DNA of 64,000 bases from Bartonella sp. AU16XJBT (GCF_028618665.1 NZ_JAQITF010000007.1:1-64000); one strand, 5' to 3'; positions 19,677 to 30,451 are shown, numbered from the stretch's first letter. The notes: generated by a model from the sequence alone, not told the origin. Numbers and translations are program-made.

Positions 19677-20207
19677 TTATATTTCTTTGTTGCGCTCAAC
19701 CGCTTGCTTAATTAATTCATGAGCAAAGTTTTTATTACGCCACCCTTCAATTTTGGCCCATTTTCCAGGTTCCAAATCTTTATAATGCTTGAAGAAATGT
19801 TCAATTTGCTTGAGTGTAATCTCAGGCAGGTCTGTATAGTCATGAATATTGATATAGCGTTTTGTTAATTTTGGTGTGGGAATGGCAATAATTTTTTCGT
19901 CTTTACCACCATCATCTTCCATCATCAGAGCCCCAATAGGGCGAACATTGATCACACAACCAGGCATCAGTGGACGGGTATTACAGATAAGAACATCAAT
20001 AGGGTCACCATCATCTGAAAGTGTATGAGGAACAAAACCATAATTTCCAGGATAAACCATTGAGGTATGAAGAAAACGGTCAACGAATAATGCGCCCGAC
20101 TTTTTATCCATCTCATATTTTATTGGTTGACCACCAAGAGAGACTTCCACAATAACATTAATATCTTCTGGTGGGTTTTTGCCTACGGGTATTTCCTTAA
20201 TATTCAT
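19677..20207 (-). CDS. ppa: Inorganic pyrophosphatase (family I)
   Basis: A 176-residue soluble enzyme of the usual size. The signature [11 protein letters not shown] lies near residues 66-76, with the preceding [16 protein letters not shown] and the [14 protein letters not shown] block near 143-156. It hydrolyses pyrophosphate to drive biosynthesis. AAAGGA stands 7 bases before the ATG. It lies 66 bp downstream of typA on the same strand, with no obvious terminator between them. Confidence 0.97.
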   Translation of the reverse strand: MNIKEIPVGKNPPEDINVIVEVSLGGQPIKYEMDKKSGALFVDRFLHTSMVYPGNYGFVPHTLSDDGDPIDVLICNTRPLMPGCVINVRPIGALMMEDDGGKDEKIIAIPTPKLTKRYINIHDYTDLPEITLKQIEHFFKHYKDLEPGKWAKIEGWRNKNFAHELIKQAVERNKEI

Positions 20208-20273
20208 AGAGACATCCTTTCTGGGATTAAAGTAAGGCTTACAATAAAATATTTTACCAAAGAGATTATGAAA

Positions 20274-22100
20274 TTAGCTTGAAATTGATGCACGCGTTTT
20301 TTCAAAACGCTTACGTTCATTGGGATCAAGATAAAGTTTGCGGAGACGAATATTTTTAGGGGTGACCTCCACAAGTTCATCATCTTGTATCCACGATAGA
20401 GCACGTTCTAATGTCATTTTAATGGGAGGCGTTAACTTTACGGCTTCATCTTTTCCAGACGCACGCATATTGGTGAGTTTTTTTCCTTTTAAAACATTGA
20501 CTTCTAAGTCGTTATCCCGTGAGTGGATGCCAATAATCATACCTTGATAGACTTTCACACCTGCATCAATGATCATAGGCCCGCGATCTTCAAGATTAAA
20601 AAGAGCATAAGCGACAGATTCACCGTTGTCATTTGAAATCATAACACCATTAACACGCCCAGCAATGTCTCCTTTATAAGGTTCATAAGCATGGAAAAGG
20701 CGATTCATAATTGCTGTACCACGGGTATCCGTTAAAAGTTCAGATTGATAACCAATGAGTCCTCGAGTGGGCGCATAAAAAACAAGGCGGACACGATTAC
20801 CTCCAGAAGGGCGCAATTCCACCATTTCGCCTTTACGTTCAGACATTTTTTGTACAACAGTACCGGAATATTCTTCATCAACATCGATAACAACTTCTTC
20901 AATGGGCTCGAGAGTTATTCCATTTTCATCTTTTTGCATCACAACACGTGGGCGTGAAACACTAAGCTCAAATCCTTCACGGCGCATATTTTCAATGAGA
21001 ACCGCAAGCTGTAATTCTCCTCGTCCTGAAACATAGAAAGAATCTTTATCGGCTGATTCTTCAATTTTAAGGGCGACATTGCCTTCTGCTTCTTTTAACA
21101 AACGGTCACGAATGACACGGCTTGTTACTTTATCTCCTTCCGTTCCTGCAAGGGGACTATCATTGACGAGAAAACTCATCGTAACAGTAGGAGGATCAAT
21201 TGGTTGAGCCGTAAGGGGGTCATTAACAGCTGGATCACAGAAAGTATCCGCAACGGTACCTTTTTGTAGACCTGCAATCGCAACAATATCACCAGCACTT
21301 CCTTCTTCAATAGGTTGCCTTTCTAGACCACGAAATGCTAAAATTTTTGAGATACGTCCAGTTTCTAAAAGTTTTCCATCTTGCCCAAGAACCTTAACAT
21401 TTTGATTGGGTTTTAGAGAGCCGGAATGAATACGACCTGTAATAATTCGCCCCAAAAACGGATCTGCTTCAAGAATAGTCCCAATCATGCGGAATGGTCC
21501 TTCTGCTACACTAGGAGAAGGAACATGCCGCGTTACAAGATCAAATAAAGGACTAAGTCCCTGATCTTTTGGTCCCTCAGGGGCTTCAGCCATCCATCCA
21601 TCGCGCCCCGAGCCGTAAAGAATAGGAAAATCAAGCTGTTCGTCGGTTGCATCAAGAGCGGCAAAAAGGTCAAAAACCTCATTAATGACTTCATCAACGC
21701 GTGCATCAGGTCGGTCGATTTTATTAATAGCAACAATAGGGCGCAATCCCACTTTTAATGCTTTCCCAACGACAAATTTTGTTTGTGGCATTGGTCCTTC
21801 AGCTGCATCAACAAGGACGATGGCTCCATCAACCATATTTAGAATACGTTCAACTTCTCCACCAAAATCAGCATGTCCTGGTGTATCAACAATATTAATT
21901 CGAGTCTCTTTCCAAACAACAGATGTTACTTTCGCTAGAATTGTAATTCCACGTTCTTTTTCAATATCGTTTGAATCCATCATACGTTCGCTTGTACGCT
22001 GATTATCACGGAAGTTTCCTGATTGCTTGAGAAGTCCGTCTACAAGCGTTGTTTTCCCATGGTCAACGTGGGCAATGATGGCAATGTTACGCAATTGCAT
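20274..22100 (-). CDS. typA: Ribosome-associated GTPase TypA/BipA
   Basis: A 608-residue translational GTPase of normal length. G1 is [14 protein letters not shown] (about residues 10-23), G3 is [11 protein letters not shown] near 73 and G4 is NKIDRPDAR near 127. EF-G-like domains II, III and V and the BipA-specific C-terminal domain (ending [13 protein letters not shown]...) follow. It binds 70S ribosomes near the EF-G site and affects stress adaptation and large-subunit assembly. AAGAAG precedes the ATG. Confidence 0.97.
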   Translation of the reverse strand: MQLRNIAIIAHVDHGKTTLVDGLLKQSGNFRDNQRTSERMMDSNDIEKERGITILAKVTSVVWKETRINIVDTPGHADFGGEVERILNMVDGAIVLVDAAEGPMPQTKFVVGKALKVGLRPIVAINKIDRPDARVDEVINEVFDLFAALDATDEQLDFPILYGSGRDGWMAEAPEGPKDQGLSPLFDLVTRHVPSPSVAEGPFRMIGTILEADPFLGRIITGRIHSGSLKPNQNVKVLGQDGKLLETGRISKILAFRGLERQPIEEGSAGDIVAIAGLQKGTVADTFCDPAVNDPLTAQPIDPPTVTMSFLVNDSPLAGTEGDKVTSRVIRDRLLKEAEGNVALKIEESADKDSFYVSGRGELQLAVLIENMRREGFELSVSRPRVVMQKDENGITLEPIEEVVIDVDEEYSGTVVQKMSERKGEMVELRPSGGNRVRLVFYAPTRGLIGYQSELLTDTRGTAIMNRLFHAYEPYKGDIAGRVNGVMISNDNGESVAYALFNLEDRGPMIIDAGVKVYQGMIIGIHSRDNDLEVNVLKGKKLTNMRASGKDEAVKLTPPIKMTLERALSWIQDDELVEVTPKNIRLRKLYLDPNERKRFEKTRASISS

Positions 22101-23275
22101 AAATTTTCTTCTTTTCGTTTAATGAAATTTCATTTGAGGCAAAGTCTTTACATTCTTCGCCTGACTATTAAAAAGCCTTTTACATGTTTTTTTATAATTT
22201 TGGAAGATAGAGACCATATTTTTATGGCAAAACGATTCATCCAAGTCTTTAATGTTCTATGAAGCCTTAATTGCTGGAGTTTCGTAAAAGAACTTTATCG
22301 TTCGTGTGTGTTCTATTCTCGAGCCAAGAATTGTCCATAAATCATAGTCAACTGGATTTTTATCAATATGACGCAAGAAATTTATATGAACGGCTTGTAG
22401 GAATAAGTAAAGCAAGCTGTGTCATCTTTGTTGTTTTGCAAAAATATTGATAAAAATTTAGAATATCTCTCAATCTATAGCCAATCTATTGACAGCTTTA
22501 TAACATTGTTATTCCTAATAAAGCTTTCGTTTCTTTTGGAGTTTGTCAATCAACATCTCCAGATTTAATGCAACCGCATATTTAAGATAAATACTGAGAT
22601 TTAAGAATTTTATAAGAAGTTCTAACTTTTGTATGCCAGATGAGAGGAAAAATGATATCTATTTGATTTATTTATGAAATACGAACACAGCCTGATTTAT
22701 AAAGAATATGAAGGTATAGAAAGTTTCCCTCTTTGCTGTTATTTTTAATTCGGTTTTATGACTTTAAGATCTTCTCAAGAATTACATTTAAAATCATCGA
22801 GATTGGTGTATTGCCTACACTTTTGTTTATCATACTTTATAGAATTATACCTCTCCTACAAATAGAACGCTCTAAAAAGAATACATTTGTTGTGCACATT
22901 TCTGTCTTCTTTTAAAGAGAGATGCCTTAATATCACATATCCATTGCATGATAGGGCCAATGAATGCTCTAATACACGTGAACGGTATACCCTCAACGCC
23001 TTTGTGAAGCGTATAAACCCTATATCACCTCCATTATTATTCTTGTCTCAGCTGTCATATTGCGACAGCTTGTATATTTGAGAGAAGACATAAGGAGTAT
23101 TTTACTCCTTTCTTGATATAATTTCCATCCACACATCTATCCCACCTATGACAAGCAAGAAGATGATTTTATGAGAAGATTATGATGAGATAATTTTACG
23201 GTATGATTTAATATATAAAAATGATGTATTATTTATAAACTGATGCGCTAGAAAACAAATAATAGAGCTTGTGCT
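22101..23275 (+). other. Long gene-free region between typA and mgtE
   Basis: About 1.2 kb, AT-rich and interrupted by stops on both strands. Two short forward ORFs (22733-22915, 22887-23081) have no recognisable family and no good ribosome binding site. Small inverted repeats are present (GCTGTC...GACAGC at 23051-23069). The region probably holds the typA promoter at its left end and decayed coding DNA elsewhere, but I cannot name the lost gene. Confidence 0.5.
23092..23113 (+). terminator. Possible terminator-like hairpin in gene-free region
   Basis: AAGGAGTA / TACTCCTT forms a perfect 8-bp stem with a TTT loop, and TTCTTG follows. There is no gene directly upstream, so it may be a relic or may serve an unrecognised RNA. 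Confidence 0.4.
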
Positions 23276-23319
23276 CTTATGGAAAGATCTGAAACAACAT
23301 GGCAAGATCTTTCCATAAG
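23276..23319. terminator. 15-bp perfect hairpin downstream of mgtE
   Basis: CTTATGGAAAGATCT and AGATCTTTCCATAAG form an exact 15-bp inverted repeat around a 14-base loop, 22 bp beyond the mgtE stop. The T-rich tail (GGTTTGTTTTT) is on the forward strand rather than the mgtE strand, so it may act as a 3'-end protecting stem for mgtE mRNA or block incoming forward transcription. Confidence 0.6.
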
Positions 23320-23341
23320 GGTTTGTTTTTACATCACATGT

Positions 23342-24718
23342 TTAAAGAAGAGTTCCTGACAAAATAAGGGAAGCTACAGAAAAATAGATTATAATACCCA
23401 TGACATCTACTAAAGTTGCCACAAAAGGAGCAGAAGCACTTGCAGGATCAAATTTTAAACCTTTAAGGATAAAGGGCAACATAGAGCCAGAAAGAGAACC
23501 GAAGGTAACGATGCCGACTAAAGCGGTGCCTACAGTTGTTGAAACAGCAATCCAATGTTGTCCATAGTCATAGATACCGAGTTTTTGCCAAAGAGCAATG
23601 CGCGTAACGCCAATAATTCCGAGTAAGAGACCAAGGGATAGTCCTGTTGGAATTTCACGAATGATAACTTTCCACCAGTCTTTCAGCGTGAGTTCACGTA
23701 AAGCCAATGCGCGGATAATAAGGGATGTAGCTTGTGAACCGGAATTTCCTCCTGAACTCATAATGAGAGGAATAAACAGTGTAAGAATAATCGCTTTTTC
23801 AAGTTCAGTTTCGAAATGTTGCATAGCGCTTGCGGTTAGCATTTCACCGATAAAGAGTAAAGCGAGCCAGCCGCCGCGTTTTTTCATCATTTCAGGAAAT
23901 TTGATTTGCATATAGGGCTTATCAAGCGCTTCCATACCCCCAAATTTATAGGCGTCTTCATTCATCTCATCGACCATAGTATCAAGCACATCGTCAACGG
24001 TTACAATGCCAATGACATGGTTATTTTCATCAACGACGGGCACCGAGAGAAGGTCATGGCGCTGGAAAAGACGCGCAATATCTTCATGATGCGTGAAGGG
24101 CGATATTGTAATGGGCGAGTCATGGGTAGGAACATTAAGAATTTGTTCATCAGGTGAGGCAAGAATAAGGTTACGCAGTGAAACAGCTTTGAGAAGAGTT
24201 CCTGTTTTAGGGTCAATTACATAGCTGGTATAAACTGTTTCTCGTGTTCGCTCTACCTCACGAATGTGATCCAAAGTTTTTTGTATGGTCCAGTTTGAAG
24301 GAACCACTATAAATTCTGTTGTCATCAGTGCCCCTGCTGTATGATCAGGATAACTGGTGAGTTTTTTAAGTTCAGCGCGCGTTAAGGGTTTAAGCAAGGC
24401 ATAAAGCCGCGTGCGGGTTTCTTTATCCATTTCTTGAAAGACGTCTGCAGCAGCATCTGCAGACATGCCATCAAGAATTTCAACAGCACGATTTATGGGC
24501 AGAAGTTCTAAAATAGCAACAGGTTGCTCAAGCTCTGGTTTATCAAATAGTTCGATAACATACTCAAGAGGCAGAAGACTGAGAATAGTTACACGCTCCA
24601 TGATATCGAGGTCATTGATGATATCAATAGAGTCCGCAAAATGCTGACTTTTTAATTTTTCAGCGAGAGCTTCAGGAGAAAAATTTTTGAAGTCGAAGGT
24701 CGTTTTGATTTCAGTCAT
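23342..24718 (-). CDS. mgtE: MgtE family magnesium transporter
   Basis: A 458-residue protein with the MgtE order: an N-terminal superhelical domain (about residues 20-140), two CBS domains (about 145-265, including DHTAGALMTTEF and the VVDENNHVIGIVTVDDVLD block), then five membrane helices. The pore motif region includes PLIMSSGGNSGSQATSLIIRAL near 335. The family is a Mg2+ channel gated by Mg2+ binding to the N and CBS domains. AGGAGGT precedes the ATG. It stands alone, flanked on both sides by long gene-free DNA. Confidence 0.95.
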   Translation of the reverse strand: MTEIKTTFDFKNFSPEALAEKLKSQHFADSIDIINDLDIMERVTILSLLPLEYVIELFDKPELEQPVAILELLPINRAVEILDGMSADAAADVFQEMDKETRTRLYALLKPLTRAELKKLTSYPDHTAGALMTTEFIVVPSNWTIQKTLDHIREVERTRETVYTSYVIDPKTGTLLKAVSLRNLILASPDEQILNVPTHDSPITISPFTHHEDIARLFQRHDLLSVPVVDENNHVIGIVTVDDVLDTMVDEMNEDAYKFGGMEALDKPYMQIKFPEMMKKRGGWLALLFIGEMLTASAMQHFETELEKAIILTLFIPLIMSSGGNSGSQATSLIIRALALRELTLKDWWKVIIREIPTGLSLGLLLGIIGVTRIALWQKLGIYDYGQHWIAVSTTVGTALVGIVTFGSLSGSMLPFILKGLKFDPASASAPFVATLVDVMGIIIYFSVASLILSGTLL

Positions 24719-25676
24719 GATAAAGTACCTCCTGAAAAGTTGGAGCGTTATAAATCTAGATAAGATGACGAGATAAAAAATAAAAAAATAAAAGTTTATG
24801 GAAGATCCGAAAAAACCTCTCCGACTATATTTCCAATTATTAATATTTTAATTAAAGTCAAGGATAGATTATAAGTTATAAACAAGTTTCTGAAATCACT
24901 GAAAGTAAGAATACAGCCTAATTTAGGGGTAATATGAAGGCGTAAATGTAAAAAACAGTTCTCATTTTTCCGTCATTTCTTTAGTACAGCTTTGCGATTT
25001 TTGAAAGAATCTACAGCAATGTTTTGTAAAGATTAGAGATTATACCTTTCTTCAAAATTTTGGTTTTTACGTTCTTTATGGGGTTACTCTTTAAAAAAAC
25101 AGCATACACTTATGTTACGAATTCATACGCTTGTTTTAAAGAAATATCTCTGAGCACACGTTACGCCCATTTCATGACGTTACGCGTAAATGGTATAAAA
25201 TTCATAGAAGATTACCATCTTTACGTTTAAATAAAAGGTGCGCACTGGTATCATTATACTATTTTCCAGCCCCCAATACTATAACAGCTCTTGCATTTTA
25301 AAAATTCATAAGAAGCGTTTTTATGTTTTTCTTCAAGTGTTTTTATCAATAGGCAATTTCATTTGTGATGTGTGAGCGAATAATCTTTATTGCTTCTATA
25401 TAATATGGTTTAAAATCAGAGAATCTTACGATATTCAAGTTTCTCATTTAATATAAAAAACGATAATTTATCTTTATAAATCAAAGATTTTGTTTGATAA
25501 GTGTAGAAATTCTTATTTTTATTGATCTCATAAAGCTAAAGATATTTTAAAATTTTTTATTCAAGAGAGCTTTGAAAGTTAGTTTTGAAACTCACGAAAT
25601 AGTTTTAGTATATTATCAATTTGTGTCGTAAAGATAATTGTTACAGCTTAAATTTATAATGGAGACATAAAGTATT
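24719..25676 (+). other. Gene-free region between divergent mgtE and M3 peptidase genes
   Basis: About 960 bp of AT-rich DNA with no ORF of protein-like composition. It must contain the promoters for mgtE (leftward) and the M3 peptidase (rightward). A short direct repeat of ACGTTACGC occurs at about 25160-25187. I see no recognisable riboswitch, tRNA or mobile element. Confidence 0.5.
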
Positions 25677-27701
25677 ATGACAAAAGCAGTAGTGCTGGAC
25701 TGGAAGGGATTTTCAGGTCTTCCTGATTTTTCTTCTATAGGAGATGAAGATTTTAAACCCGCTTTTGAACAGGCCCTTCAAGAAGCCGAAGAAGAATTAG
25801 AGGCGATTGCGATGGTGCAAGAACCACCAACGCTTGAGAATTTTTTGCAACCTTTTGAGCTTTGTGGCAAAGCGCTGGATCGTGTCTGTTCAATATTTTT
25901 CTTGCGCACCAGTGCTCATACGAATGCGTTGATTCAACAGCTCGAACAAGAATTCGTTGTAAAACTTTCCCGTTATTCTTCAAAAATGATGATGGACGCG
26001 CGGATATTTGCAAAAATAGATGTACTTTATAAACAGTCGCAGCAGGGCATGTTTGAGAGTGAAACAACACGCGTTCTTGAATTATGGTGGAAAAAGTTCG
26101 TTTGTCATGGTGCAAAACTAGACGATAAAGCTCAGAAACGGCTTGTGGAAATTAATGAAAGGCTTGCTTTTTTAAATGCTACTTTTGGGCAGAATGTCTT
26201 AAACGATGAAGCTGAATGGATTCTATTTTTAAAACAAACAGACTTATCTGGTTTACCGGAAGATCTTATTGCTTCAATGAAAGAAATTGCGTGTGAAAGA
26301 GGCAATGAAGAAGCCTATGCGTTAACACTAGCACGCTCGATTATTGAACCTTTTTTAAAATTCTCTGATCGTCGTGATTTGCGTGAGGTTGCATTCCAAG
26401 CTTGGGCTAAACGTGGTGAAAATAATAACAAGAATGATAATCGAACCATTATTTTAGAGATTGTTGCGCTTCGAGATGAGCAGGCTAAATTATTGGGATA
26501 TAAATCTTTCGCAGATTTGAAACTCGATAATACCATGGCTAAAAGTGTTGATTCCGTTATGAATTTGCTTATGCCTATATGGGAGCGCGCAAGAGCAAAG
26601 GCTTCTACTGAGCAAATTGAATTACAAAATTTTGCCAACAATCAAGGAAGCAATGAATCTTTAGCCGCTTGGGATTGGCGTTATTATGCTGAAAAGCTCC
26701 GCACTGAAAAACTCTCTTTCGATAGCGCTGAAATTAAATATTATTTTCAACTTGATCGTATGATTAAAGCGGCTTTTGGGGTAGCAGAAAAACTTTTTGG
26801 CATTACCTTTGAAGAAAAAAATGCTGTTGCACTTTGGCATCCTGACGCACGTCTGTGGGAAGTAAAGAAATCTGATGGAAGTTTACTTGGGCATTTCATT
26901 GGTGATTATTTTGCACGTTCTTCAAAACGATCCGGTGCATGGATGAGCCAATTGCAATCGCAGCATAAATTGAATGGCGGCCAAAAACCGATTATCTACA
27001 ATATTTGTAATTTTGCTAAACCCTCTAAAGGGGAGGTTGCACTTTTATCACTTGATGATGCACGTACACTTTTCCATGAATTTGGGCATGCATTGCATGG
27101 TTTGCTTTCTGATGTCACATGGCCCTCTGTAGCGGGAACATCTGTTGCACGCGATTTTGTTGAACTTCCCTCTCAACTTTATGAACACTGGTTAACCGTA
27201 CCAGAGATATTAAAATCTTATGCTATACATGCAAAAACAGGGCATCCGATGCCACAAGAATTGATCAATAAAGTTTTGGTGGCACAGACATTTAATGCTG
27301 GATTTTCTGCGGTTGAATTTATCTCATCAGCTTTAGTGGATATGGCTTTTCATCAAGGAGAAGCAGTCACTGATCCAACAATTTTTGAACATAAAGAATT
27401 AGAAAAGTTGCACATGCCTGATACGATTATTATGCGTCATCGTCCTGCGCATTTTATGCATGTGTTTGCAGGGGATGGTTATGCTGCTGGTTACTATTCT
27501 TATATGTGGTCGGAAGTACTTGATGCTGATGCTTTTCAAGCATTTGAAGAAACAGGTGATGTCTTTAATTCAGAGCTTGCTGATCTTTTAAAGCGTTTTA
27601 TCTATTCTGCAGGGGGAAGCCGTGATCCAGAGGAACTGTATAAAGCTTTTCGGGGACGGATGCCTTTACCAGACGCAATGATTAACAAACGTGGACTATA
27701 A
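25677..27701 (+). CDS. M3 family metallopeptidase (oligopeptidase A / dipeptidyl carboxypeptidase type)
   Basis: A 674-residue cytosolic zinc peptidase. The zinc motif HEFGH lies at residues 467-471 (TLFHEFGHALHGLLS), with a downstream glutamate in FVELPSQLYEHW near 502, and HRPAHFMHVFAGDGYAAGYYSYMWSE split across 590-615 completing the M3 active site. The family degrades short peptides. Length and the C-terminal pattern fit PrlC/Dcp of alphaproteobacteria; which cleavage mode it uses cannot be read. No signal peptide is present. GGAGA precedes the ATG. Confidence 0.93.
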   Translation: MTKAVVLDWKGFSGLPDFSSIGDEDFKPAFEQALQEAEEELEAIAMVQEPPTLENFLQPFELCGKALDRVCSIFFLRTSAHTNALIQQLEQEFVVKLSRYSSKMMMDARIFAKIDVLYKQSQQGMFESETTRVLELWWKKFVCHGAKLDDKAQKRLVEINERLAFLNATFGQNVLNDEAEWILFLKQTDLSGLPEDLIASMKEIACERGNEEAYALTLARSIIEPFLKFSDRRDLREVAFQAWAKRGENNNKNDNRTIILEIVALRDEQAKLLGYKSFADLKLDNTMAKSVDSVMNLLMPIWERARAKASTEQIELQNFANNQGSNESLAAWDWRYYAEKLRTEKLSFDSAEIKYYFQLDRMIKAAFGVAEKLFGITFEEKNAVALWHPDARLWEVKKSDGSLLGHFIGDYFARSSKRSGAWMSQLQSQHKLNGGQKPIIYNICNFAKPSKGEVALLSLDDARTLFHEFGHALHGLLSDVTWPSVAGTSVARDFVELPSQLYEHWLTVPEILKSYAIHAKTGHPMPQELINKVLVAQTFNAGFSAVEFISSALVDMAFHQGEAVTDPTIFEHKELEKLHMPDTIIMRHRPAHFMHVFAGDGYAAGYYSYMWSEVLDADAFQAFEETGDVFNSELADLLKRFIYSAGGSRDPEELYKAFRGRMPLPDAMINKRGL

Positions 27702-27706
27702 ACGAT

Positions 27707-27734
27707 AACGGTATGGTTAACACCATGCCGTTTT
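27707..27734 (+). terminator. Strong intrinsic terminator after the M3 peptidase gene
   Basis: AACGGTATGGT pairs with ACCATGCCGTT (one G-U) around TAAC, followed by TTTTC. It starts 6 bp after the stop codon. Confidence 0.88.
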
Positions 27735-27864
27735 CATATTATTCGAAAGATGCAGTTGCGATTTATGCAAATCTTCCCTTCATTTATGGTTCTGTGAGCA
27801 GTATTTTTTATCTTATTCGCTTTTCGTTTATGGGGGAAATAAGATTTTATATTTTAAATCAACA

Positions 27865-28941
27865 TTATGGGGAAGAAAAATTATCAGCGCGATCTTTTTG
27901 ATGCCCATTTGGTGGAAACCATGATTTTTTTATAAAACTTGATTTTCTTTTGCCTAAAAGGTGGGTATTTTGTTGTGTCATATCCTCGAGGCTCATCGGA
28001 GGCTGACGCATAATATTACTTGGTTCTTGTTTTTCTGATTCTTGTATAAATTTTTGCATAGTTTGATCGGTTAAGTATGGCTGTTCATGAGAAAAGGCAT
28101 GAAAATTTAAAATATTTTTCAATGGTTCTTCTAAATAAGAGGCAAGTTTTTTCTTTCCTTCAGATGTAAAATGAATGCCATTATTGGTACGTAATTTGGC
28201 TATTTTCCCATGAATATCATAGCCTGAAAAAGAAAAGTTTCCTTCTTTATCAATAAAACCGCTCCAGATATCGAGAAAATATCCTCCCGCTGTTTCTGTT
28301 TCTTGTTTATAGAGCGCGTTAAAAATTTTCATTTTTTGTGTCAAAAGGTCATTTCCAAAAGAAGGCTGACCTATCCATATCCATGATTTTCCAGAGGCAT
28401 GAAGACTTTCAGCAATTTCGATAATTCGTTGTTTGTAGATGCGTATCCATTCTGATTGATCTGTGTTAATCATGCTATGAGAGTCTATGATGGGTTGATT
28501 GTCATTTGCACCGATCATCATGATAATGACATCGGGATTATTTTGATCAATGAGTTTAGAAATATTGCTTTGCCAAGAATAATAATTCGTTCGAACTAAG
28601 CCAGAAGCAGGCATTGTGTTGTTCATGATAACGATATCGCTATTATCTGCAAAAAACTTTTTAAGTGCATCGGCAACAGCAGAAGCTGTAAAATCCCCTA
28701 TGACAAGAATGCGCTTTGCATTCTCATTTTTCAGCTTTTGTATGTTTTTTTGTGTTACGATCTTTTTTTGCGGCTTGTTTATTTTTTGTTCTATAATTTG
28801 CGGTGGTTGTTGTGTCGGTTTATTTTGTTGTGATAACCATTTGAAGAAGTTGGTTGCTTTACTTGGAGATGGCTGTATAATCCCCACAATAGAAAGTGAA
28901 AACAGCAAGAACATCAAGTATATCAGACGAAAAAGAGACAA
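27865..28941 (-). CDS. DUF459 (SGNH-hydrolase-like) periplasmic protein
   Basis: A 358-residue protein opening at a TTG, with an N-terminal hydrophobic signal/anchor (about residues 4-25). After a Q/K-rich linker comes the DUF459 SGNH-like fold: block I reads VIGDFTAS, block III reads MMIGANDNQP, block V reads NNGIHFTSEG. The classical GDS serine position is altered (GDF-T) and the DxxH dyad reads NxxH, so ordinary esterase chemistry is doubtful. It lies 15 bp after the MltB-like gene, so it may act on peptidoglycan or cell-surface sugars, though that is inference. An ATG at codon 10 is an alternative start. Confidence 0.82.
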   Translation of the reverse strand: MSLFRLIYLMFLLFSLSIVGIIQPSPSKATNFFKWLSQQNKPTQQPPQIIEQKINKPQKKIVTQKNIQKLKNENAKRILVIGDFTASAVADALKKFFADNSDIVIMNNTMPASGLVRTNYYSWQSNISKLIDQNNPDVIIMMIGANDNQPIIDSHSMINTDQSEWIRIYKQRIIEIAESLHASGKSWIWIGQPSFGNDLLTQKMKIFNALYKQETETAGGYFLDIWSGFIDKEGNFSFSGYDIHGKIAKLRTNNGIHFTSEGKKKLASYLEEPLKNILNFHAFSHEQPYLTDQTMQKFIQESEKQEPSNIMRQPPMSLEDMTQQNTHLLGKRKSSFIKKSWFPPNGHQKDRADNFSSP

Positions 28942-28956
28942 AACCTTAACTCTCCA

Positions 28957-30213
28957 TTATTGTTTGCGAAGGAGAAAAAGCACTTGAGAGGATGGATATC
29001 CATTTGCTTTTAAACCGTGATGTAGCTGAAAAGCTTTAATTGCTTTGCGGGAGGCAGTTCCGATTTTTCCATCAACATTCTCTTTATAATAGCCCAGTGC
29101 ACTTAAGCGAGATTGCAATTCTTTGCATTCTTGGAAGGTAAGAGGTTGAAAAGGTCTTTGCCAATCATTCACTAATCCAGGATGTCCAGCAATACGATCA
29201 GCAAGAAGGGCAACAGCAAAAGCATAACGATCTGCATTATTATAACGTTTTATAACAAAGAAATTTTTTGTGACTAAGAATATAGGTCCTTTGGCTCCAT
29301 CTGGATATTTTAATATTGCTTGTTCAGCTAATGGAGGAAGAGGATGCCCATTTGCGTATTTTACACCTAATTTTTTCCATTGTTCAAAGGAATACCAGCC
29401 TTCAGGAAGATTTTTCCCCTGGGGAACTTTTACCTCTACTCCCCAAATAAGGTGAGGTTGCCAGCCATTTTTGTGGAGAAGATTAGCAGCAGTAGCCAGA
29501 GCATCTGGAACAGAGGTCCAGATATCACGCCGTCCATCTTTATCCATATCAACGGCATAGGCGAGATAACTGCTTGGAATAAATTGGGTATGTCCCAATG
29601 CACCGGCCCAAGATCCAGTGAGTTGAGAGCGTTTAATTTCACCACTTTGTAAGATTTTCATAGCAGCAATCAGTTGTGTATGTGCATATTTTGCACGTTT
29701 TTTATCAGCATAGGCGAGAGTTGCAAGCGAGCGAATGGTATCACGCATGACACTTTTATTGGTTAAAATTTTCCCGTAATTGCTTTCCATAGACCAAATA
29801 GCAAGCAGAATATTGCGGTCAACACCAAAACGTTCTTCAATTTGAAGAAGCCATTTATTCCATTTTTTTGCTTGGCGCCGTCCTTCCACAATTGCAATAT
29901 CATGGACACGATTATCAAAATAATTCCATGGGGGAGCAATAAATTCCGGTTGGTATGCGGCGCTTTTTAAAACTTCTGGATCAATGGCATTAATGCCTTT
30001 AAAAGCCATATGAAACGTAGAGGGGGTAATATTATGAGCAATAGCTGTTTTTCTAAACTCTTTAATCCAGTATCTAAATCCACTATCAGCATATGCAAAG
30101 GATGCAAAAAACATTAAAAAAGCAGACAAAAGAACGACAAAGCCAGTGATAAGCGTTCTTCGATTGATTGATTTCTCTAAAAAAAAGAAAGTCTTCAATT
30201 TAGTTTTTTGCAT
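28957..30213 (-). CDS. Lytic murein transglycosylase (MltB-like) with peptidoglycan-binding domain
   Basis: 418 residues from the ATG at 30213, which has GGGGAT just upstream; a TTG eight codons earlier is less likely. A signal or anchor helix lies near residues 20-42. The SLT/MltB catalytic domain follows: the catalytic Glu is in AIWSMESNYGKI near 140, with GSWAGALGHTQFIPSSYL near 200 and the DMDKDGRRDIW segment. A C-terminal PG_binding_1 domain (LQSRLSALGYYKENVDGKIG...) occupies the last ~60 residues. It cleaves glycan strands to give 1,6-anhydromuramyl ends in the periplasm. It forms an operon with the DUF459 gene. Confidence 0.93.
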   Translation of the reverse strand: MQKTKLKTFFFLEKSINRRTLITGFVVLLSAFLMFFASFAYADSGFRYWIKEFRKTAIAHNITPSTFHMAFKGINAIDPEVLKSAAYQPEFIAPPWNYFDNRVHDIAIVEGRRQAKKWNKWLLQIEERFGVDRNILLAIWSMESNYGKILTNKSVMRDTIRSLATLAYADKKRAKYAHTQLIAAMKILQSGEIKRSQLTGSWAGALGHTQFIPSSYLAYAVDMDKDGRRDIWTSVPDALATAANLLHKNGWQPHLIWGVEVKVPQGKNLPEGWYSFEQWKKLGVKYANGHPLPPLAEQAILKYPDGAKGPIFLVTKNFFVIKRYNNADRYAFAVALLADRIAGHPGLVNDWQRPFQPLTFQECKELQSRLSALGYYKENVDGKIGTASRKAIKAFQLHHGLKANGYPSSQVLFLLRKQ

Positions 30214-30451
30214 TTTGAAATCCCCATTAATATTCAATTTATTAGATGTGCAATAACTTTATTTTGTATTTAGTTTAATTGATAATATGATCAAGAAGAG
30301 GAAAAAACTGCAACAAATAATTCGTTTAATCCTTTCAATAAATTTTCATATTCTCTTTTACATTTTTGATTGCCCATTATAATGATAATCAAAACAATAA
30401 GATATCTTTTTTACTATTTCATAAAAACATGTGATAAATAGACAAGGTTAT

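Noticed and set aside
22733-23081. Two short forward ORFs in the typA-mgtE gap
   Set aside because: Composition is that of random AT-rich DNA, with no good ribosome binding site and no recognisable domain.
24719-24860. A magnesium riboswitch in the mgtE leader
   Set aside because: No stable stem set was found by eye, and only weak local pairing is present; a covariance-model search would be needed to say more.
27713-27901. Forward ORF after the M3 peptidase gene
   Set aside because: It starts inside the terminator hairpin and overlaps the end of the DUF459 gene on the other strand.
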